Part shown: piece after piece, positions 1 through 8,050 of the stretch
Numbering within the stretch: the first letter of the stretch is position 1
How the letters are laid out: each line of letters starts with the position of its first letter
Assembly: GCA_023386585.1 (NCBI GenBank)
Contig: JAEWJM010000019.1
Coordinates: forward strand, 1-64,000
DNA length: 64,000 nt
Source of the DNA: Bacteroidota bacterium
GTDB lineage: Bacteria > Bacteroidota > Bacteroidia > Flavobacteriales > Flavobacteriaceae
Reading direction: 5' to 3'
The notes under the pieces: model-generated
The model's database searches: none
What the model saw: the letters and a program-made list of their open reading frames with translations, nothing else
What the model was told of the DNA's origin: nothing
Made by a program: the position numbers and the translations under genes

Positions 1-14
1 CCTTTCTTTAGTTA

Positions 15-46
15 AACCCTTACCTTTCCAGGTAAGGGTTTTTCTT
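15..46 (+). terminator. Intrinsic terminator at window edge
   Basis: Inverted repeat AACCCTTACC / GGTAAGGGTT followed by a T-rich run. It would end transcription of a gene lying left of the window. No coding sequence precedes it here. Confidence 0.7.
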
Positions 47-91
47 TTGGTGCGACGCAGTTCGCAAGCTCGGGTCGTCGCCTTTCTTAGA

Positions 92-124
92 AAAGCCTCA
101 TCGTAAGATGGGGCTTTTTGTTTT
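92..124 (+). terminator. Second intrinsic terminator
   Basis: Stem AAAGCCTC(A) / (T)GGGGCTTTTT around a short loop, then T residues. It lies 50 bases after the first terminator, so the upstream transcript has two stops, or a very short RNA lies between them. No ORF or tRNA fold is visible between the two. Confidence 0.65.
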
Positions 125-221
125 TAACGGAATTTTGATTGCTGAGGGCTGCGGACTTCCTGTATGTGAAATTATTAATCACAAAGCCGTTGTACTGCAA
201 TGTAACCCCGCTACTTTGAGG

Positions 222-370
222 CCGCGTCAGGGATGGAAGCGGCATCCTTTTCTAAACCTCAAAGGTTTTTGAAACCTTTGAGGTTTTCAAGAAAAGATAC
301 AGCGTACAGCCCGACGGCGAAACTACCGCCAACCATTACTCCAAATGGCTGATGAGCCGGCACGCCCAAA
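222..370 (+). repeat. Dispersed intergenic element, copy 1, with nested palindrome
   Basis: The stretch contains GGATGGAAGCGGCA, later ACAGCCCGAC, and ends in GGCACGCCCAAA. The same words in the same order occur at 23913-23993, so this is a repeated element and not chance. Copy 1 carries a perfect palindrome (254-286) absent from copy 2, plus extra bases (about 318-355) before the terminal block. It ends 3 bases before the stop of the endonuclease gene on the other strand. Similar intergenic elements are, to my recollection, common in Flavobacterium genomes. No protein is encoded. Confidence 0.6.
254..286. repeat. Perfect 12-bp-arm palindrome nested in the element
   Basis: Arms AAACCTCAAAGG and CCTTTGAGGTTT surround a 9-base centre. 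The 9-base core CCTCAAAGG and its complement recur, arms swapped, in the palindrome at 14761-14793, so the two belong to one palindromic repeat family. Copy 2 of the host element lacks it, which suggests insertion as a unit. Confidence 0.75.
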
Positions 371-372
371 AA

Positions 373-1035
373 TCACTTACCGCAAGAACCGGGGCTGTGC
401 TCGTGGCAGTAGGCGCAAACCTTGCTAACAACACATTCTTCGTGTTTTGGATTCGTAGGGCGGCAGGTTTCACGGCCTAAATAAGAAATTGCCATTCCAA
501 TGTCACTCCACATTTTTGCAGGTAGTGCAGCCATTAAATCTTTTTCAATTTTCGCCGGGTCGCTGGAAGCGGTAATTCCAATCCTCGGGGCGACACGAAC
601 CACGTGCAAATCAACCATTATTCCTTCGGCTTTTTGACCGGCTTCACGCATTATTACGTTTGCCGATTTCCGACCGATGCCTTTCAGGGCTGTCAAGCCA
701 TCCATTGTCAACGGAATGTTCTTATCGGTCTTTACCTCGTGCGCAATGTCCTGAAGCCAGCTGATTTTTTTCCGGTGGCCGCGGACTTTCGACACATATT
801 TCAACAGTTCATCGGACGACGCTTCTGTCAGTGCAGCCATATCCGGAAAACGCTCAAACAAGGCCGGCGCAAGCTTGTTTATATTGGCGTCGGAATCCTG
901 GGCAGACAGGACGACCATAACCAATAACTGATAAACCGACTGGTATTCAAGCGGATGCTTTCTAGCTTTATACTTCTTAATGAGCGGCTTCAGCGCCTCC
1001 GCCCAATCGGTATTTTCGTTTGTTTGAGCAGCCAT
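373..1035 (-). CDS. Endonuclease III-like HhH-GPD DNA glycosylase/AP lyase
   Basis: Base-excision-repair enzyme expected to remove oxidised pyrimidines and cut the resulting abasic site. The 220-residue protein matches the usual Nth length. Visible motifs are LSAQDSDANIN (about 43-53), the helix-hairpin-helix LKGIGRKSAN (117-126) with the catalytic lysine at K123, and VDLH with catalytic Asp at D142. The C-terminal iron-sulfur loop has four cysteines (C191, C201, C207, C210), but the spacing is C-x9-C-x5-C-x2-C instead of the E. coli C-x6-C-x2-C-x5-C, so this is a divergent branch and may not be the main Nth. ATG start. It is the last gene of a leftward run, 3 bases after an msrB, consistent with an oxidative-damage operon. 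Confidence 0.85.
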   Translation of the reverse strand: MAAQTNENTDWAEALKPLIKKYKARKHPLEYQSVYQLLVMVVLSAQDSDANINKLAPALFERFPDMAALTEASSDELLKYVSKVRGHRKKISWLQDIAHEVKTDKNIPLTMDGLTALKGIGRKSANVIMREAGQKAEGIMVDLHVVRVAPRIGITASSDPAKIEKDLMAALPAKMWSDIGMAISYLGRETCRPTNPKHEECVVSKVCAYCHEHSPGSCGK

Positions 1036-1038
1036 TTT

Positions 1039-1428
1039 TTAAGGTTTGAAATCTATAGACAACGAATTTACGCAATACCGTTGACCGGTTTCTGTCGGAC
1101 CGTCATCAAAAACGTGCCCGAGGTGGCTTCCGCAGGTCGCACACAAAATTTCCGTCCGCAACATTCCATGTGACCGATCTTGTATAAACTCGACCTTGCC
1201 CGGAATTGCTTCGTCAAATGATGGCCATCCGCAACTGGATTGAAATTTCGAATTACTTGTAAAAAGCGGTTCTCCACAAGCGCCGCAGCAGTACGTTCCT
1301 TGTTCAAAATGCAGATTGTATTTTCCGGTATGCGGAAATTCAGTTCCTTTTTGGCGCAAAATCTTGTAGCGCTCCAATCCGAGCTCAGTCTTCCATTGCT
1401 CTTCCGATTTTTCGATTTTATATCCCAT
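1039..1428 (-). CDS. msrB: Peptide-methionine (R)-S-oxide reductase, cytosolic
   Basis: Reduces methionine R-sulfoxide in damaged proteins using thioredoxin. The 129-residue protein is a bare SelR/MsrB domain. It shows both zinc CxxC pairs (C48/C51 and C96/C99), the catalytic cysteine in RYCVNS (C119), and a possible resolving cysteine in SSCGWPSF (C66). There is no signal peptide, so it should act in the cytoplasm. It sits 3 bases after the next msrB and 3 bases before the endonuclease gene, in one transcription unit. Confidence 0.95.
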   Translation of the reverse strand: MGYKIEKSEEQWKTELGLERYKILRQKGTEFPHTGKYNLHFEQGTYCCGACGEPLFTSNSKFQSSCGWPSFDEAIPGKVEFIQDRSHGMLRTEILCATCGSHLGHVFDDGPTETGQRYCVNSLSIDFKP

Positions 1429-1431
1429 AAT

Positions 1432-1920
1432 CTATTTTTTTTCCGGTATGAATTTTACAGAAACCGAATTGGTGCAAAACCGCTGACCGGTCGTTTCCTG
1501 CGGCCCATCGTCAAACACATGCCCGAGATGTCCGCCGCATTTCGCGCACATGACTTCGGTACGCGTCATTCCGAAACTGTTGTCGGTTTTATAAATCACC
1601 GAACCGGGAATGGCTTTGTCAAACGATGGCCAGCCGCAATCGGAGTGGAATTTGGAGTCGGAATGAAAAAGCGGGTTGCCACATGCAGCACAGACGTATT
1701 CACCTTTCTCAAATGTATTTACATATTCGCCGGTGAACGGCCGCTCTGTTTCTTTTTCCCGCAATACGGCATACTGTTCGGCAGTCAGTTCCCTTTTCCA
1801 TTCGGCATCCGATTTTTGGACTTTCGGTAGCTGCTCTTTTCGGCTTTCATTCTTTTGCTGTCCGTTGCATGAAAGGCAGAACAGCGTCAAACAAAGCAAG
1901 ATTAATTTTTTGGTTTTCAT
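1432..1920 (-). CDS. msrB: Peptide-methionine (R)-S-oxide reductase, predicted lipoprotein
   Basis: Second MsrB, 162 residues, with an N-terminal lipoprotein signal (lysines, hydrophobic run, lipobox LSC with C18), so it is expected to repair oxidised envelope proteins. The reductase domain (about 36-157) has zinc cysteines C77/C80 and C125/C128, resolving candidate C95 in SDCGWPSF, and catalytic C149 in RFCTNS. Its start codon overlaps the stop of the upstream hydrolase gene in an ATGA, indicating translational coupling. A tandem cytosolic/lipoprotein pair splits MsrB activity between compartments. Confidence 0.93.
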   Translation of the reverse strand: MKTKKLILLCLTLFCLSCNGQQKNESRKEQLPKVQKSDAEWKRELTAEQYAVLREKETERPFTGEYVNTFEKGEYVCAACGNPLFHSDSKFHSDCGWPSFDKAIPGSVIYKTDNSFGMTRTEVMCAKCGGHLGHVFDDGPQETTGQRFCTNSVSVKFIPEKK

Positions 1921-2777
1921 TCTGTTATAAATTTAAATGATGTATCAATTACTTCATTATTGCCTAATATTTTCCTGTGGCCTAAACCTTTTGTCAGCAA
2001 AAGTTCCCCTTTTTGTAAATGACCTGAAATATGCGAGGCACATGAAACCGGCACTTCTGCATCAGCTTCGTCATGAATTACAAGAACCGGGAAAGTTACT
2101 TTCCGGGCTGCCGCGTATGAGGAATAGCTATCCATAGATTCTCCACCTTTTTCAAACCGTTTTCGCATGAGTTCACCGGTTCTTGCCTGTAGCCCAAGTC
2201 TGCCGATAAATTCGTCGATGATATCCTGAATAATATCGCCGCTTCCAATGATGATCATCTTTTTAGGATTGAATCCTCGTTTTGCAGCATTAAGCAACGA
2301 CATTCCGCCCAACGAATGGCCGATCGCACCTTCAAAGCCGCCGAATTCAGAATCCAATTGCAAAATCGCTTCAACAAATTCAGGCATTAATGTAGTCTTT
2401 CCGGGGGACTTCCCGTGTGCCGGCGCGTCAAAACTGACTGTTGAATAACCGGCATCGGCGAACCTTTCGGCGAATTTTACCAACTGGGTACCGCGGCCCG
2501 ACCAACCATGAACGAGCAGAATTCTTTTTTCAGAAGTTCCGAATTCGTAAACCACTATTTCTTTCTGAATCGACTTCACCAGAACACGGCGCTGCCGGCT
2601 CTTTTGGTCCATTTCGATTTCGCGTTTAGGCATTTTATACCGCAATGGCGTCGTAAAAAGTCGCGCCGCAAACGCTGCTGCCCAATCGGGCGATATCGAT
2701 GCAAGTCCACGAGAAATAAAAACCAGTACTTTCGGAATTTTTGGGGAAGCTTGCTTTTTCACGGCTTTTCCTGCCAC
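1917..2777 (-). CDS. Alpha/beta-fold hydrolase
   Basis: Serine hydrolase of the alpha/beta fold, 286 residues. Visible are LLVHGWSGRG (oxyanion-side HGW, about 87-96), the nucleophile elbow GHSLGG with S155, an acid candidate in IHDEAD (D236/D239), and the catalytic His in GLGHRK (H267). The substrate cannot be told from sequence; a lipase or esterase role is likely. The start is GTG; no in-frame ATG lies just upstream, and the next Met is at residue 49, inside the conserved part. First gene of the leftward repair operon, coupled to the lipoprotein msrB by ATGA overlap. Confidence 0.85.
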   Translation of the reverse strand: MAGKAVKKQASPKIPKVLVFISRGLASISPDWAAAFAARLFTTPLRYKMPKREIEMDQKSRQRRVLVKSIQKEIVVYEFGTSEKRILLVHGWSGRGTQLVKFAERFADAGYSTVSFDAPAHGKSPGKTTLMPEFVEAILQLDSEFGGFEGAIGHSLGGMSLLNAAKRGFNPKKMIIIGSGDIIQDIIDEFIGRLGLQARTGELMRKRFEKGGESMDSYSSYAAARKVTFPVLVIHDEADAEVPVSCASHISGHLQKGELLLTKGLGHRKILGNNEVIDTSFKFITE

Positions 2778-2900
2778 TTCGTTATATTTTCCTGCAAGGT
2801 ATTGTATAAAGGAAATTTCAGTAAAATAAAAAGCATAAAATATTTATAAAATCCACTGAAATGCGGCTGGAAAAAGCTTTCGCATCGTCGGTTAACCCCA

Positions 2901-2930
2901 AAAAAAAAGCCACCCCGAAAGGTGGCTTTT
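2901..2930 (-). terminator. Terminator of the secreted adhesin-like gene
   Basis: Stem AAAAGCCACC / GGTGGCTTTT with a CGAAA-type loop. On the minus strand it is followed by a run of T, so it ends the transcript of the gene at 2948-5200. Confidence 0.85.
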
Positions 2931-2947
2931 CAATTTTCCGCAAAAGA

Positions 2948-5200
2948 TTATTGCTTCACAATTTTCAGTGTTTTAACCTCATTGTTAGCCATAACTTTTA
3001 CTACGTATGTACCTGCAGAAAGAGTCGACATGTTTACATTCGCTTCTGTTGCATTAACGGTAGTAGCCATAACTTTTTGGCCCAATAAATTGAATACCGA
3101 AACTGTTGAAATTTCGTTTGGTGCAGTCAGGTTCAGCACATCCGTAACCGGGTTCGGATAGTAAGACAACCTGCTGATGTCAAATGTTGGATTTGCAAGC
3201 GATGCATCGTATGCAGCAATCTGGAATTGTCCGTCCTGGCCGATACCGAAGCTATACCTCCAAACGCTTACATAAATTGTTGATCCAGGCGTTTGTCCAA
3301 CAAGTGCAAGAGTAGAGAACAATCCGTTGTCATCATCGTCGTTGCAGTCGATTGCAGTCAACGCTCCGCAAGTTCCCGAATAAGCAACAATAATACTGTC
3401 AGTGAATGGCGAACCGTCAACAGACTCAGTTTGGATTGTGATATTTCCGGAATCAGGAACAATAACCGAATACCAAACATTATCCAGAACGTTTGACTGG
3501 CAGTCAGGAACATTGGTATCGGTATAAGAACTGCTGTAGTTGTTGGTTGTGATTGCTCCAGCTTCAAATGTTCCCGCAGGAGTAAGTGCAATTGCGCCGG
3601 CACATTCGTCGTTAACCGGAACCGGAGCAGCAGTAACTGTCAAAACTCCGCTCATATAAGTTGTTCCGTCCCAGAAGTTACCGTTTGTACCGTCTGTTCC
3701 TCCATAAACGAATGGCCCGGTATTCAACCTGAACCTTGTTGCATAATAATAAGTTCCCGGAGCAAGGTTTCCGCCGATTGCCAACATGTACTCGTCGTTA
3801 TTGCTAACGTGCAATGCATTGAAATCGGCTACTGTCCAATTCGTCCACGTGCTAGGATCCGTGTTGCTTCCTTCAGGGCTGATACCAACCCAAGCTTCGA
3901 TGCCCGGTGCCTGTCCGTCAATGTTCGGAGCGACATCTGTCAATCCGGCTTCATAAACCTGTCCGTAAACGATTTCAGAATTTCCCTGAACTACGTTGAT
4001 AGTCGCCGGGAACTGAAGATTTGCATAATCAGGTTCGTCGGTACTTTGGACACCGCACGTAACGGCGCGAGTCCTGAAGTCATCATTGTCGCCGCATGCT
4101 GCATCAGCATGGATGTAAAAACGGACCGGACCAGAAACAGTTGAAACCCATGTAAGCGGTGTTGTTCCGTATGCGGTTGCCGTTACGCCGTCGTCGGTGC
4201 TGATAGTAACAAAATCGGTTGCAACGGAGCTGCTGAAAACATAAGTCTGACCTGAAGTGACATTAACATTTGAATATTCACTTGCATATCCCAGTGTAGT
4301 AATGACATTCGGCGAAAATCCATCGCAGTTGCTCGGCGTGAAGGTCGCACTTGGGTAAAGTCCGTACATTGCTTCGAGACAACCTGTAGGAATTGCGGTT
4401 GTGGTAAATGAAATTGTTGTCCATGAACTGAATCCGGCCGCGTCGCAGTTGTTACGAACGTGAAAATAGTACGTTGTTGTAGGATCAAGCGAGCTTGCCG
4501 AAAAGGATGGCGTCGTAGTACTGGTGCCGCTTGTTGGATCGGCAGGCGAATTGTCAAGTACGTATTCATAGTTGACAGATCCCGCAATCGGGTTCCAGGT
4601 CAATGTAGCCGAGTTGTCGGTGATGTTTGATACTTGCAGGTTCACGGGCTCAGAGCAGGCCGGCATTGCGTCGCTAACCACATCATCAATGTCGAAATAA
4701 AACATATCCATTGTTGTTGAATGGAATCCGATGTAGATTGTTTGACCAATATATGCCGTCAGGTCGTACGAATAATAGTAAAATGACGCTCCGCTTGGAG
4801 GCGCTACATTTGATTGCAGTGCAATGCTGAACGCTGCAGCAGTTGGCGTTGTAGTTGAAATCATAACGTCGATCTGCTCCGGATACAATGGGTCGCGGCT
4901 CCGTCCCCAGAAAGAAAAACGGTCGTTGACTCCGGCGGTAACCGTGATCGCCGGCGAAATCAAATAATCGTCGTGCGCAGTTGGCGTGGTGTACATGATT
5001 CCCACGGCATACGAACCGGTATGCGCGGTAAGTTGTGTCGATCCCGTGTAGTCGATCGGGGTCCAGGTGTTCGCATCACCACCGTTGATCAGCGTCCATG
5101 AAGCAGGTAAAGTGGCGGACTCAAAACTCTCAGTGAACTGAGCGAATCCCTGCATCGATAAAACGAAGGTGAATAATAAAAAGTAAAGATTTTTTTTCAT
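2948..5200 (-). CDS. Secreted adhesin-like protein with T9SS type A sorting domain
   Basis: 750-residue exported protein. Residues 1-20 form a signal peptide ending GFA before Q21. Residues about 21-180 resemble the choice-of-anchor J / cleaved-adhesin beta-sandwich found in Bacteroidota surface proteins. Residues about 185-270 form a fibronectin type III domain (NLQVSNITDNSATLTW, later TTYYFHVRN). Two more beta-rich modules follow, the second (about 528-665) starting VNDECAGAIAL and rich in acidic calcium-type loops. The last ~75 residues are a T9SS type A signal (YYPNPVTDVLNL, NLLGQKV, LSAGTYVVKV, ending in KIVKQ). Function is probably adhesion; no catalytic motif is seen. It is monocistronic with its own terminator. 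Confidence 0.9.
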   Translation of the reverse strand: MKKNLYFLLFTFVLSMQGFAQFTESFESATLPASWTLINGGDANTWTPIDYTGSTQLTAHTGSYAVGIMYTTPTAHDDYLISPAITVTAGVNDRFSFWGRSRDPLYPEQIDVMISTTTPTAAAFSIALQSNVAPPSGASFYYYSYDLTAYIGQTIYIGFHSTTMDMFYFDIDDVVSDAMPACSEPVNLQVSNITDNSATLTWNPIAGSVNYEYVLDNSPADPTSGTSTTTPSFSASSLDPTTTYYFHVRNNCDAAGFSSWTTISFTTTAIPTGCLEAMYGLYPSATFTPSNCDGFSPNVITTLGYASEYSNVNVTSGQTYVFSSSVATDFVTISTDDGVTATAYGTTPLTWVSTVSGPVRFYIHADAACGDNDDFRTRAVTCGVQSTDEPDYANLQFPATINVVQGNSEIVYGQVYEAGLTDVAPNIDGQAPGIEAWVGISPEGSNTDPSTWTNWTVADFNALHVSNNDEYMLAIGGNLAPGTYYYATRFRLNTGPFVYGGTDGTNGNFWDGTTYMSGVLTVTAAPVPVNDECAGAIALTPAGTFEAGAITTNNYSSSYTDTNVPDCQSNVLDNVWYSVIVPDSGNITIQTESVDGSPFTDSIIVAYSGTCGALTAIDCNDDDDNGLFSTLALVGQTPGSTIYVSVWRYSFGIGQDGQFQIAAYDASLANPTFDISRLSYYPNPVTDVLNLTAPNEISTVSVFNLLGQKVMATTVNATEANVNMSTLSAGTYVVKVMANNEVKTLKIVKQ

Positions 5201-5432
5201 AAAAAAATAGGTTAATAATTAAGGTCGTTAAGATATTACTAAATATAGAAATTTAAAAATAAAAAATTATAACGTTGATTGTCACATGGCGATTACGCAA
5301 GGTCGCGATTATGTCCGGCCTGGTCCTCCGAAAGGACAGCTGCTAAAAATTTCATAAATTTAGTTGCGGGCTTTTATGCCGGAATTTCGCTTTTGTAACT
5401 TTATGTAATTGCAAAAGTGAATGTTATGAAAA
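5201..5432. other. Intergenic stretch, no gene seen
   Basis: AT-rich upstream region of the adhesin-like gene, then a mixed-composition stretch. I found no fragment of the metallo-beta-lactamase fold upstream of the remnant at 5433, and no tRNA or clear terminator. Confidence 0.5.
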
Positions 5433-5669
5433 ATGAGATGCATCAAAGCACTGACAGTCATTGAAATCAATGGGCCGCCGCCGTATCTGACAACCGACTG
5501 GAACGCGGCGGGCGAATCTGTACGAAAGCTTGCGGCGCTTCATCCTTTGATAGCGGTCACCAGACACGGATCTGCTATGCGCGGCAAGGAGTTTGAAGAA
5601 GGCCTTTCGGAACTCGCAGAAAAGTTCGAAGAGCTGGCCGTTCCGGACTATGGACGCTATGTAGAGTAA
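5433..5669 (+). pseudogene. 3' remnant of a metallo-beta-lactamase-fold hydrolase gene
   Basis: The 78-residue frame matches, from memory, only the C-terminal ~75 residues of MBL-fold metallo-hydrolases. Typical landmarks are GPPxYxTTDW, AAxESVRKLAALHP, VTGHGxxMRG and ELAVPxxGRYV; here they read GPPPYLTTDW, ESVRKLAALHP, VTRHGSAMRG and ELAVPDYGRYV. The glycine of the terminal GHG motif is Arg here. The N-terminal ~200 residues, including the HxHxDH metal site, are missing and no upstream fragment is found. It cannot be an active enzyme. It may still be transcribed, but decay is the simplest reading. Confidence 0.75.
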
Positions 5670-5780
5670 GTCGGCGGCTTCGCTTCAGTTATCAAAATTA
5701 TTGAACAATTAAATAAAGTTATATAAACGCAGCTTTTGCATTTGTTGTACTTTTATACTTGTTAAAAACCAATGCTAATC

Positions 5781-6599
5781 ATGAAAAAACGTATTTTACT
5801 TCCGATTACCTGCGCATTGATGCTGGTATTTTCCTGCACCACGAAAAATCCGTTCACAGGAAAAAATAATCTCAACTTTGTTTCAAACGAACAGTTGTTT
5901 CCATCTTCTTTCCAGCAATACAACCGATTCCTAAGTGAAAACAAAGTAGTTTCAGGTACTGCCGATGCCCGCAGGGTGGAAACGGTCGGCACAAAAATTA
6001 AGAACGCTGCAACAAAATATTTAAATTCGATGGGCTACACTGATTATCTGAAAGGCTATCAGTGGGAATATAAGCTTGTAGACGACAAGGCGGTCAATGC
6101 TTTCTGCATGCCGGGCGGAAAAATAGTCGTTTATACCGGATTGCTTCCTGTGACTAAGGACGATGCGGGGTTGGCGACAGTACTCGGACATGAAGTTGCG
6201 CACGCGCTTGCCAATCACGGCGCACAGCGGATGAGCGCCGCACAGCTTCAGCAGCTTGGAGCCGTTGGCGTTGCGGTTGCAACAAGTTCACAAAGCCAGG
6301 AGAAACAACAAATGTGGCAGCAATATTATGGTATCGGATCGCAGGTTGGCGTGATGCTTCCTTTTAGCAGAAGCCATGAAAGCGAAGCCGACATGATCGG
6401 CCTGACACTGATGGCAATCGCAGGTTACAATCCCGATAACGCGCTCGTTTTCTGGCAGCGGATGGCATCGCAAGCGGGTGGAAGCGCACCTCCCGAAATC
6501 CTGAGTACGCACCCGTCTGATGCAACGCGGATATCGAAAATCAAAAGCCTGATCCCAAAAGCAAAAGCCGAAGCGAAAAAATTCGGAATCACCTATTAG
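5781..6599 (+). CDS. M48 family metalloprotease, lipoprotein
   Basis: Zinc protease of the BepA/LoiP type, 272 residues from ATG 5781, chosen over ATG 5772 because it gives a normal signal start (MKKR). The signal ends in a lipobox, FSC, placing it in the envelope. The zinc motif HEVAH (about 137-141) is followed by the third ligand region ESEADMIGL (about 203-211). An NPFTG block after the lipid-attachment site is typical of this family. Likely role is quality control of outer-membrane or periplasmic proteins. A terminator follows at 6618, so it appears to be a single-gene unit. Confidence 0.92.
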   Translation: MKKRILLPITCALMLVFSCTTKNPFTGKNNLNFVSNEQLFPSSFQQYNRFLSENKVVSGTADARRVETVGTKIKNAATKYLNSMGYTDYLKGYQWEYKLVDDKAVNAFCMPGGKIVVYTGLLPVTKDDAGLATVLGHEVAHALANHGAQRMSAAQLQQLGAVGVAVATSSQSQEKQQMWQQYYGIGSQVGVMLPFSRSHESEADMIGLTLMAIAGYNPDNALVFWQRMASQAGGSAPPEILSTHPSDATRISKIKSLIPKAKAEAKKFGITY

Positions 6600-6615
6600 A
6601 AAATAATATTATCTT

Positions 6616-6644
6616 CGAAGCTGCCTCCGGGCGGCTTTTTTTAT
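6616..6644 (+). terminator. Terminator after the M48 protease
   Basis: AAGCTGCC-TCCG-GGCGGCTT hairpin with a T run. It overlaps the upstream region of the following transporter gene. Confidence 0.75.
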
Positions 6645-6652
6645 TTGCTGAT

Positions 6653-7981
6653 ATGAAAGAACTACCAAAAGGTAACCCGCGGCTACTTAACGCCTGGGCA
6701 TTTTATGACTGGGCAAACTCGGTTTACAGTCTTGTGATCGCTTCGGCAATTTTCCCCATTTTTTATGAAGCGCTTTTTTCGGAAAAGGGACATTATATCC
6801 ATGTTTTCGGAACTGAACTCAAAAATACGGCGCTTATCAGTTTCATTACCGCGACAGCATTTCTGGTCGTTGCCTTCATTTCGCCGCTTTTATCAGGGAT
6901 TGCCGATTATGCCGGAAACAAAAAGAATTTCATGCGTTTTTTCTGCTATCTCGGCGCATGTGCATGCATCGGACTTTACTGGTTCAGCATTGAGCACATC
7001 TACCTGAGCCTGATGTTTTACTTTTTGGGGTTGATCGGATTCTGGGCCAGCCTGGTTTTTTATAATTCGTATTTACCAGATATCGCGTTTCCCGAGCAAC
7101 AGGACCGAATTTCCGCAAAAGGCTATTCCTTGGGCTATATCGGAAGCGTGATCCTGCTGATCATCAATCTGGCAATGGTAATGAAACCGAAGCTTTTCGG
7201 AATAACCGGTATTGAGGGCGAGGCCGCAATGAAGGCCATGCGGATGTCTTTTGTAATGGTCGGAATCTGGTGGATCGGCTTCAGCCAGTATACTTATTAC
7301 TATCTCCCGAAAGGCAACAAAGGGAAAAAAGTTACCGGTGATATCATCTTCAATGGCTTCCGTGAACTGAAAAAAGTGTGGATAATGCTTAAGGAAACAG
7401 TTGCGCTGCGCCGGTACCTCTCCGGATTTTTCGTATACAGCATGGCGGTTCAAACGGTAATGTTGGTTGCGACCTATTTCGGCGCGCAGGAAATTCAGTG
7501 GAGCAGCAAAAGCGAAAGTACGACCGGTTTGATTATCTGCATTTTGCTTATTCAATTGGTAGCAGTCGTGGGAGCAGTGCTGACATCGCGCGCTTCGACA
7601 CGGTTTGGCAACATTCCGACGCTCACCTTTATTAATTGTATATGGATGTTGCTTTGCATCGGCGCATATTTTATCATCAAGCCGATTGAATTCTATGTGA
7701 TGGCTGCGCTCGTGGGACTGGTTATGGGCGGCATCCAATCGCTATCCCGTTCAACTTATTCAAAATTGCTTCCCGAAACCAAGGACACCGCGTCCTTTTT
7801 CAGCTTTTATGATGTTTCCGAGAAAATTGGGATCGTCATTGGAATGCTGATTTACGGATTGATCGACCAAATCACCGGAAGCCCAAGATTTTCGATCGTA
7901 TTCCTTGCAGTTTTCTTTTTGATTGGAATTCTGCTACTACTTCGGGTGCCGCGCGCAAAATTGACCGAAGCCGTCCGATAA
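6653..7981 (+). CDS. MFS transporter, UMF1 (Atg22-like) family
   Basis: 442-residue inner-membrane protein with about 12 hydrophobic segments. The N-terminus (NAWAFYDWANSVYSLVI, about 13-29) is the signature of the UMF1 family, related to yeast vacuolar Atg22 amino-acid effluxers. Motifs such as GGIQSLSRSTYSKLLPE (about 362-378) and FFSFYDVSEKIG fit the second half of the family. Substrate unknown; amino-acid or small-metabolite efflux is inferred from Atg22 only. ATG start 9 bases after the T run of the preceding terminator. Confidence 0.88.
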   Translation: MKELPKGNPRLLNAWAFYDWANSVYSLVIASAIFPIFYEALFSEKGHYIHVFGTELKNTALISFITATAFLVVAFISPLLSGIADYAGNKKNFMRFFCYLGACACIGLYWFSIEHIYLSLMFYFLGLIGFWASLVFYNSYLPDIAFPEQQDRISAKGYSLGYIGSVILLIINLAMVMKPKLFGITGIEGEAAMKAMRMSFVMVGIWWIGFSQYTYYYLPKGNKGKKVTGDIIFNGFRELKKVWIMLKETVALRRYLSGFFVYSMAVQTVMLVATYFGAQEIQWSSKSESTTGLIICILLIQLVAVVGAVLTSRASTRFGNIPTLTFINCIWMLLCIGAYFIIKPIEFYVMAALVGLVMGGIQSLSRSTYSKLLPETKDTASFFSFYDVSEKIGIVIGMLIYGLIDQITGSPRFSIVFLAVFFLIGILLLLRVPRAKLTEAVR

Positions 7982-8022
7982 AACTTTAACGACGCCGCTT
8001 CAGGCACATTGTTTAAAAATAT

Positions 8023-8030
8023 TATATTTG
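8023..8030 (+). promoter_or_regulatory. Bacteroidota -7 box for the lipoprotein gene
   Basis: TATATTTG, matching TAnnTTTG, ends 20 bases before the ATG at 8051. No TTG at the ideal distance was seen. Confidence 0.55.
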
Positions 8031-8050
8031 AAAAAATTCCAACCAACAAA

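Noticed and set aside
1240..1830. 196-residue plus-strand frame across the two msrB genes
   Set aside because: Shadow of two conserved genes on the other strand; spans their junction.
5700..5765. Promoter for the M48 protease
   Set aside because: TACTTTTA and TATACTTG only approximate TAnnTTTG, so not listed.
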